Of a stretch of DNA of 64,000 bases, positions 58,148-64,000 are shown piece after piece. The notes below the pieces were generated by a model, which saw nothing but the letters and a program-made list of their open reading frames with translations, was not told the origin of the DNA and searched no databases. How positions within the stretch are numbered: the first letter of the stretch is position 1; every line of letters starts with the position of its first letter. The stretch covers positions 33,415,850 through 33,479,849 of the forward strand of contig CM066991.1 in NCBI GenBank assembly GCA_033977485.1, in the 5' to 3' direction. The position numbers were made by a program, and so were the translations under genes. The stretch is from Hydrangea macrophylla. Its lineage: Eukaryota; Streptophyta; Magnoliopsida; Cornales; Hydrangeaceae.

Positions 58148-58990
58148 TGTAGACACCCCATTTTGTCGGCTATCAGATTTAGGAGACCCATAGCTTGGTG
58201 GTTCACAATGATCGTAAAAGACTCAAAAGGACTCTCGGAAGTCAGCTCTATCTCTCAGAATGCTCAGAATGACCAAAATGCCCCTGAAAGCCCGAAAACT
58301 CCCAGATTTGGTCCCAAAGTTCTAAAAACATGCTACGTCGTAGGAAAAGCGATAAAATGAGTTTTTAAGTAAAACTGGATGAAATCGTCAGCTCCCAGAG
58401 ACCCCCGGAAGTCCGGGAAGTTCCCCGAAAGTCCCCGTTGACCGGTTTGACCAAGGTTTGACCAGGTTTGACCAAGTTTGACCAAAATCGTCCGAATTCA
58501 CCGGAATCATTAGAAAAGTATTAAAATGAGTTTTAAAAAAGAATCGAGCGAAAACGTCGGCTCCTGGGAGCTCCCGGAGGTTCCCAGAACTTCCCGGGAA
58601 TCCCAGGTTTGACCAGTTTGACCAAGATTTGACTTTGGAATCGGGGCACCGAAATAATTTTCAAATATTTTTCATGGATACTAGAGGTCAATAGCTTTCC
58701 AACGGTATATCGCACATAATTCCTGGATTTAAAACGAATTTATTTTGAATTTCCGAAGGCGAAAAAGGCGATCAAATCAGCATTTATCGCGAATACCGCA
58801 AAACTTTTCAAAGTGACCTATCCCGGAACTATTTTTTATATAAAGTAGACTCCATTACCTTTCCAACGGTATATCACAACCTCAATTTGGAGTTCGTATG
58901 CATTTTCTGTGAATTTCGGACAAAATAGGGCCTTTTCGCGAATACCGGAACCTCTGGGGGCCTAAACGTAATTTTCTGGGCTTCTGAGGA

Positions 58991-59053
58991 GCAGTGCCGC
59001 CGCGGCACTGGCCCACTGCCGCCGCGGCATTGGCCCAGTGCCGCCGCGGCACT
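58991..59053. repeat. GC-rich CAGTGCCGCCGCGGCACTG array
   Basis: About three copies of a 22-bp palindromic unit (GCAGTGCCGCCGCGGCACTG with GGCC linkers). Related, more diverged words occur in the element C LTR at 11271-11337 and outside the LTR at 13588-13652. Confidence 0.85.
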
Positions 59054-59196
59054 CAACCCTCGCAGAGTCCATTTTTGTAATTTTTTTGGGGGTCCAAATT
59101 GATTAATTGAAAGCCAAAACGACATAGTTTTATGTTCACAGTTGTTTGGGACCAATGGGAGTACTTCTAAAACCCCAAAACCACCCCAAATTGGCC

Positions 59197-59204
59197 TATT
59201 TAAA
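59197..59204 (+). promoter_or_regulatory. Element B LTR TATA-like box
   Basis: GGCCTATTTAAACCCCCC, at the same place as GGCCTATATAAACCCCCCC in element C. Confidence 0.5.
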
Positions 59205-61429
59205 CCCCCCATTGCTCTTCATTTTAGGGGGGCCAAGTGCAAAGCTTGAAAAGTTGTAGAGAAGAAGAGAGATAGAGATAGGTTTAGAAGAGAGAAAGGG
59301 AGCTTCTCCCATTGATTTTCCATAAGAAAGTGAGTTTTATTCTTATTTTCTTCCATCATCCTTCTATATACTTCACATTCAAAGTCCACTCCAACCCTCA
59401 TTCTTGAGCATTCATGAGATAGGAAGCTACTTCCATGTCCAAATGTCAAAATCTATGAGTGAAACACCAAGCTACAAGTCCAAAATCACATTGATTATCA
59501 TCTATTGATTGCTATTTACTTGCTTTGATTATATATATGCTCATCTCTCCTTATCTCATTTCTTTTTCTTTTCTTTATTTACTTACTAGTTCATCATCAT
59601 CTAAGTGATGACATGAAGTTTGGGGTGAGTGAATCCTTATGGATAGTAGCTCTTGACCTCAAAAACATGTTTGATAGATGATGATCATAACCTCAATACT
59701 TCCAAGGTATTCTTGAAATGTATTGAAGTTATGTTCAAAAAATAAAAATAAATCTCTCCAACAATCTTGGAGGTTCTTGATGATGAGTTTAATGTTGACA
59801 TTTTAAGTGGCTATAATCCTTATTGAGTATTGAAAATGTGCTTTCAAAACATCTATTTCAAAACCCCTCTCAATCCCTCTCATTTGGTTTCAAGAAACAA
59901 AACTTTGTTTTCTCCAAAATCTTCAAAACAATGAGTCAAAACAGTGAGTGAGTTGAGTTCAAAGATTTCTCTAGAACTCAATACTCAACAAATGGATGCA
60001 AGGCCACTTGGAAAGTCTTCCTAACTCATTGGAGAACACCCATGATTTTTGGTTTGACTTGGAAGTACTTGGAAATGGTCCATTTAAATCTCAATATTCC
60101 TTCCAAACATTCTGATTTTCCTGTCACAGCAGCTAGGTCCACTTCCAACCTCTTTTACAGAAAACCTTTCCAAAAGGGGTGGTCCTAACTTATTTGTCCC
60201 TTCAAATTCAATGTCTTAGGGAACTTTCTGTATAAAATGGGCCCTTAGATCATTCTTTTTCATTTTCTAATATTTTCTAACATTTCAGTCGACAGTACGG
60301 ACTCTGTTTCTGAGTGACCTGTGTTGTTTATATGATTTCTCTCAATCTGTGATAGATATTCAATATTGGCCTTTTGGGTTGTGTTCTAGACACAATAAGG
60401 AACATCTCCATAAAAAATAATGCATTGAAAACATTCCTAACCCCTCTTTTCAATTTCCAAAAGATGATGCTACTGTTCTGTCCACTATTCACAGCAAGCA
60501 CATTTTAACTTTCATTCTTTGATTTGATGCTTATATGCATTCCAAATTAGTTCATATCTTAGGAAGTAGTTCATACTACATTTGTACATATCCCATATTG
60601 ATTTCACCCATCCATTCATACACATTTTAGACTTCTAAGTCATTCTAGGAATCCATAAACACAAAGCACACTACAACCTTGGCACATTCTAGATACATGC
60701 ATTGCATCCATGCAAAGATTTGGGGTTTTTGTAACTCTTAATCTAAGGAGATTATAAGGAATGAACTCGATCACACGTTCATGCTTCCCCTTTGATCTAA
60801 TCATCCTTTCTCATCCGTCCCGGTGATTGAGAGATCTTCTTTTCTCAAAGAATAACATGCATCATACTAGCTTGTTAAGCATATTTTCATTTCTTTCTTA
60901 TTTGTTTCAAGAACAATTCATGTCCCCCTTTAGATTAGGAAGTCTTGATTATTTGATATATGATTAGACGATTTTTCCTAAGTTTATTTGTGTGATCTTT
61001 CACTTTACATTGTATGATATTTGGCTTAGATCTTATGAATGATATCTTATCTTTAGATCTTCCATTTCAAGTTTCTTATGTAATGTAATATACTATCATA
61101 GTATTATTTGTCGAACCATACCTAGTATAAGATGATTATTTGGATGCTAATTGAGGCCCGTCGAAAGACGCGGCGAGTTGAGGGTGTTTTAGTCGCGACA
61201 AAGGCTCCTTCCTCTCTCGTACCAAAACCCTGAACCAAGTTCTTTGGTTATGAAGGGCCGGTGCCCTTTATCCATTTGGGTGAGTCAAAATTAGGTTTCT
61301 TGGTTCCTTAAAGACCAAGTGGCGACTCTGTATCTGTTTTCAACAGACCTATTTTCTTTCTTTGATTCAAATCAATTTCAAAACAATCTCAAACAAGAGA
61401 GAAGTGGTCCACTTCCGGTGTCCACAATC

Positions 61430-61447
61430 TGGCGACTCCACTGGGGA
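61430..61447 (+). promoter_or_regulatory. Element B primer binding site
   Basis: TGGCGACTCCACTGGGGA, 3 bp after the LTR end; the Tat/Ogre form. Confidence 0.85.
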
Positions 61448-62709
61448 TATTTATTTTCAAAACAAAATAATACAGAGGTTTGACTCATAAGAAGCATCCT
61501 TAAAATCATCTTTTTACTGTGTCTCGTTCACCGCATTGCACTCTTGCATTTCCCCCCCTCTGACTGTGTCTGAAACGCGGCGCTGACATTGTTCAGGTCT
61601 TGCTGTGCCAGGGCACAAGTCACCGTTGATACTGTACCTTCCAAGGTATATCAAAAAGAGTAAAAACCTCCGTACTGTCTCCCTGACGGTATATTGGAAC
61701 TCTCGTCAACGGACCCTCTTTGACTAAACCCAGCCTTTGCATATAGATTCCTGTAGAACCTTTCATAGGACTGTTCATTTATCTTTTCAGATAGGACAAT
61801 GTGATATAACTGTTGTATGCCCTGACGGGATTACCTGCGCGGTGTAAACGCTTATGTGGCATGAGGCAGAACTTATTTCTTATGATCCCCAAGGCAATCA
61901 CTTACATGTGACCACATTGAGTGACCTGTCTAGGCACCATGGTAAGGAAGTCTGCTCCATGTTCACAAAGATATACACCGCAAATCTTGTTTGTTGGTCC
62001 TAGGACATAGGAGTATGAAAACTAGCTAGACAGTATGATCACCATCATAACCTGTTTCTCCCAGAAACTCTGTCCAGATATCCCAGATATAACCATATTG
62101 TCCAGTTTCTCCTAGAAACTCTGTCCAGATATCCCAGATATAACCATATTATCCAATTTTCCCAGAAACTCTGTCCAGATATCCCAGATATAACCATATT
62201 GTCCAGTTTCTCCCAGAAACTCTGTCCGAATATCCCAGATATAACTACATTGACCAGTTTCTCCCAGAAACTCTGCCCAAATATCCTAGATATGACCATA
62301 TTGACCAGTTTCTCCCAGAAACTCTGTCCAAAATTCCCGAAATATCTTGGAAATCCATGTTATCCCTTGGTGATCATACTAGAAAGTAAGGTTAGCACAC
62401 TCTGTATGGCTAGGGCCTTACTTGTTTAGCTGCTATCTGTTAGAAATAGAAGCATCATATAGATTAGGGCTTACATCCGCATGTTTGTCCCATTTGCATG
62501 CACCATCTATCTGCACGCACTGCCTCGAGTCAGTCCACATCACTGTCTTTGTCTGTCTAAAGTCGTCACTATCAGGACCTGATACACCCTTTTCTCTTGA
62601 AATCTGTCAAGTCAGTATAGATTCCCGAAGTCAGCAACTGGGATCCTCGTCCTGAGTCAGAAGTTCGAACAGTCATTTGGTCAAAATTAGCCCGCTAAGT
62701 CATTCCAAC
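61448..62709 (+). other. Element B leader
   Basis: Untranslated leader of 1.26 kb with no credible gene. It includes the 51-bp repeat array described separately. Confidence 0.65.
62051..62336. repeat. Six tandem 51-bp repeats in leader
   Basis: CCCAGAAACTCTGTCCAGAT then ATCCCAGATATAACCATATT, repeated with AGAAACTC at 62063, 62114, 62164, 62215, 62266 and 62317 (period 51, once 50). Because 51 is a multiple of three, frames stay open on both strands, which produces spurious repetitive ORFs. Confidence 0.92.
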
Positions 62710-63963
62710 ATGAATCAGGAAGAATTAGAAAACAAGGTCACTGAGTTGGGAGCAACCATAAACCAGCAATCTGATCGCATGGCCCAAGTTTTGAGTTTCA
62801 TGGAAGAACTGAAACAGCAGCAGCCACAGTACCCACATGGGTTCCCACCACCACCGCCTGGGTTTGGACCGCCTCCCGAGAATAATGGGGAAGAAGACTG
62901 GTTTCAAGGAGTCCCGCCGCTTGCATATGAGAAGAAGCTCCAGGAGAAAATGGACAAAGTTGACAAGCTTGAAAGTGTGTTGAGGAAGAGCAAAGGGGTT
63001 GATGATTACATGTTGGACCTGGAAGGCCTCTTTGAGCCCATCAAGCTAAGGCTGCCCGAGAACTTCAAAATGCCTAAAATTGACCGTTTTGATGGAACAG
63101 GGAATCCAAAAAGTCACATCAAGCTGTGCATGAGCATCTTCCAATCTATGGGCTGCACTCATGAGCACATTGCGATGTTGTTCCCGCAAACCCTTAAGAA
63201 TGCCGCACTATCCTGGTTCCTAACCCTCGAAGCCTCCAAGACCCGAGTCTGGGAAGACATTGCTAGAACTTTTATTGATCACTACTCTTACAACCAAGAG
63301 TTTGATATCACCATCCGGGATCTAGAGACTACCAGGCAGAACTTTAATGAGTCCTTCACTGCGTTCTTGAGCAGATGGAGGAATAAAGTGGCTCAAATAA
63401 TCCACAGACCTGTTGAGAAAGAGCAAGTACGTATGCTGGTCAAGAACATGCAACCAGTATATCATGACAAGCTATTCTACCAATCCATCTCCACATTCGA
63501 AGAGCTATTTGAAATAGGCACCAGAATAGAGGATGCCATCAGAGAAGGAAAGTTCAAAAAGGATGAACCCCAACACCAGTCCAAGAGACCTAACTACTCC
63601 CTGGACTCCCCGGATATCAATGCACTTAGCAACCAATCAATGGCCTGCGCCCTTCGTCCATACCAGTCCATTCCGCCAAATCGCCCAAAAGGCCCTCGCG
63701 AATTCTCCAAACTTGATGTTCCTCTTTCCACAGCCTTGGACCACTTACTCAGAAAGGGCCACCTACAGCTCCTCCCTCACAAACCGCTACCGGATCCCAT
63801 ACCCTCCCACTACAACATGAGCCTACGATGTGCTTACCATCAAAATCTAGGCCATGCCACCGATCAATGCATCCGCCTCCGCCATGACATTCAGAACCTC
63901 ATAGAGGATGTATCCCATCCTAATCCAATCCACTATCTTGGCTTGGACCAACCGATCGAATGA
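62710..63963 (+). CDS. Element B gag
   Basis: 417 codons from ATG 62710 to TGA 63961-63963; an upstream TTG in frame is not needed. It has an N-terminal coiled-coil-like segment, a Pro-rich stretch (GFPPPPPGFGPPPENNG), a Tat capsid core (SVLRKSKGVDDYMLDLEGLF, IDRFDGTGNPKSHIKLCMSI, FTAFLSRWRNKVAQI, FEIGTRIEDAIREGK) and a zinc-knuckle variant C-x2-H-x4-H-x4-C (CAYHQNLGHATDQC). No stop interrupts the capsid. Whether the TGA is the natural gag end or a break before protease cannot be told here. It builds the particle and binds RNA. Confidence 0.9.
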   Translation: MNQEELENKVTELGATINQQSDRMAQVLSFMEELKQQQPQYPHGFPPPPPGFGPPPENNGEEDWFQGVPPLAYEKKLQEKMDKVDKLESVLRKSKGVDDYMLDLEGLFEPIKLRLPENFKMPKIDRFDGTGNPKSHIKLCMSIFQSMGCTHEHIAMLFPQTLKNAALSWFLTLEASKTRVWEDIARTFIDHYSYNQEFDITIRDLETTRQNFNESFTAFLSRWRNKVAQIIHRPVEKEQVRMLVKNMQPVYHDKLFYQSISTFEELFEIGTRIEDAIREGKFKKDEPQHQSKRPNYSLDSPDINALSNQSMACALRPYQSIPPNRPKGPREFSKLDVPLSTALDHLLRKGHLQLLPHKPLPDPIPSHYNMSLRCAYHQNLGHATDQCIRLRHDIQNLIEDVSHPNPIHYLGLDQPIE

Positions 63964-64000
63964 TCCCTTCCGTCGATGCTAATGAATGTTGAAGCTACGC
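63964..64000 (+). other. Start of gag-protease interval
   Basis: Last 37 bp of the window after the gag stop; too short to assess. Confidence 0.4.

Larger units (their letters stand above)
58148..61426 (+). repeat. Element B 5' LTR (3.28 kb)
   Basis: TGTAGACACCCCATTTTG at the start and CCGGTGTCCACA at the end, directly before the primer site. It aligns along its length with the element C LTR on the other strand. Contains a GC-rich array (58991-59053) and a TATA-like TATTTAAA at 59197-59204. No genes inside. Confidence 0.92.
58148..64000 (+). mobile_element. Element B: Tat/Ogre-type retrotransposon, 5' part
   Basis: 5' LTR, primer site, 1.3 kb leader and gag on the plus strand; the rest lies beyond the window. 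Inserted into the E copy after CATAT (58143-58147, presumed target duplication). LTR and Gag are close relatives of element C. Confidence 0.9.

Noticed and set aside
62045..62299. Repetitive 84-codon frame on the minus strand
   Set aside because: It is produced by the 51-bp tandem repeat, whose length is a multiple of three.
62051..62336. Regularly spaced repeats resembling a CRISPR array
   Set aside because: Units are contiguous without variable spacers and lie in a plant retrotransposon leader.

Overview
The window is plant nuclear DNA, most likely from a dicot, and nearly all of it is nested LTR retrotransposons of two Ty3/gypsy lineages. Tat/Ogre-type elements are recognised by LTRs starting TGTAGACACC, primer sites TGGCGACTC..TGGGGA, a second archaeal-type RNase H and extra ORFs. 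Athila-type elements are recognised by primer site TGGCGCCGTTGCCGGGGA and by gag-pol with a DLGAS protease and FMDD reverse transcriptase. No intact single-copy host gene is visible. The only clearly host-like gene is a broken LOB-domain (LBD) transcription-factor gene near the left end. The species cannot be named from this sequence.

Layout. 1-2534 is AT-rich and pyrimidine-rich non-coding DNA with small MITEs. 2535-4909 is a Tat-type LTR plus primer site (element A, + strand). 4910-7168 holds its leader, a CT-rich tract and the LBD pseudogene. 7169-24509 is Tat element C (- strand): a 5.0 kb 3' LTR that itself contains a 1.76 kb solo LTR, then a polypurine tract, two genes on the opposite strand (plant mobile domain and DUF7745-like), then integrase, RNases H, RT, protease and a cut gag. 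24510-57254 is Athila-type element E (- strand), inserted into the gag of C. E is itself split inside RT by a complete Athila-type element G (+ strand, 34147-52192) with perfect ATTGC target duplications. The integrase of G is split by a 2.44 kb solo LTR (42610-45048), and its 5' LTR carries a 1.35 kb insertion. 57255-58147 looks like the 3' end of another E copy sharing an LTR with E. 58148-64000 is the 5' part of Tat element B (+ strand): LTR, primer site, leader with six 51-bp repeats, and gag.

Insertion order from nesting: C, then E, then G, then the 2.44 kb solo LTR. B landed in the E copy independently. All coding regions carry stops or frameshifts except the visible gag of B and the integrase of E.

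Possibly new: (1) in G, between integrase and 3' LTR, two tandem paralogous single-pass membrane micropeptides (31 and 33 aa), 15 of 29 aligned residues identical with mostly third-position changes at the conserved codons; (2) a conserved 3' UTR block with a perfect 7-bp-stem hairpin beside the polypurine tract, shared by E and G; (3) a -1 frame offset at the same RNase H/integrase junction in both E and G; (4) a spliced extra gene in E; (5) an apparent tandem E array; (6) tRNA-like A/B boxes inside the G LTRs.
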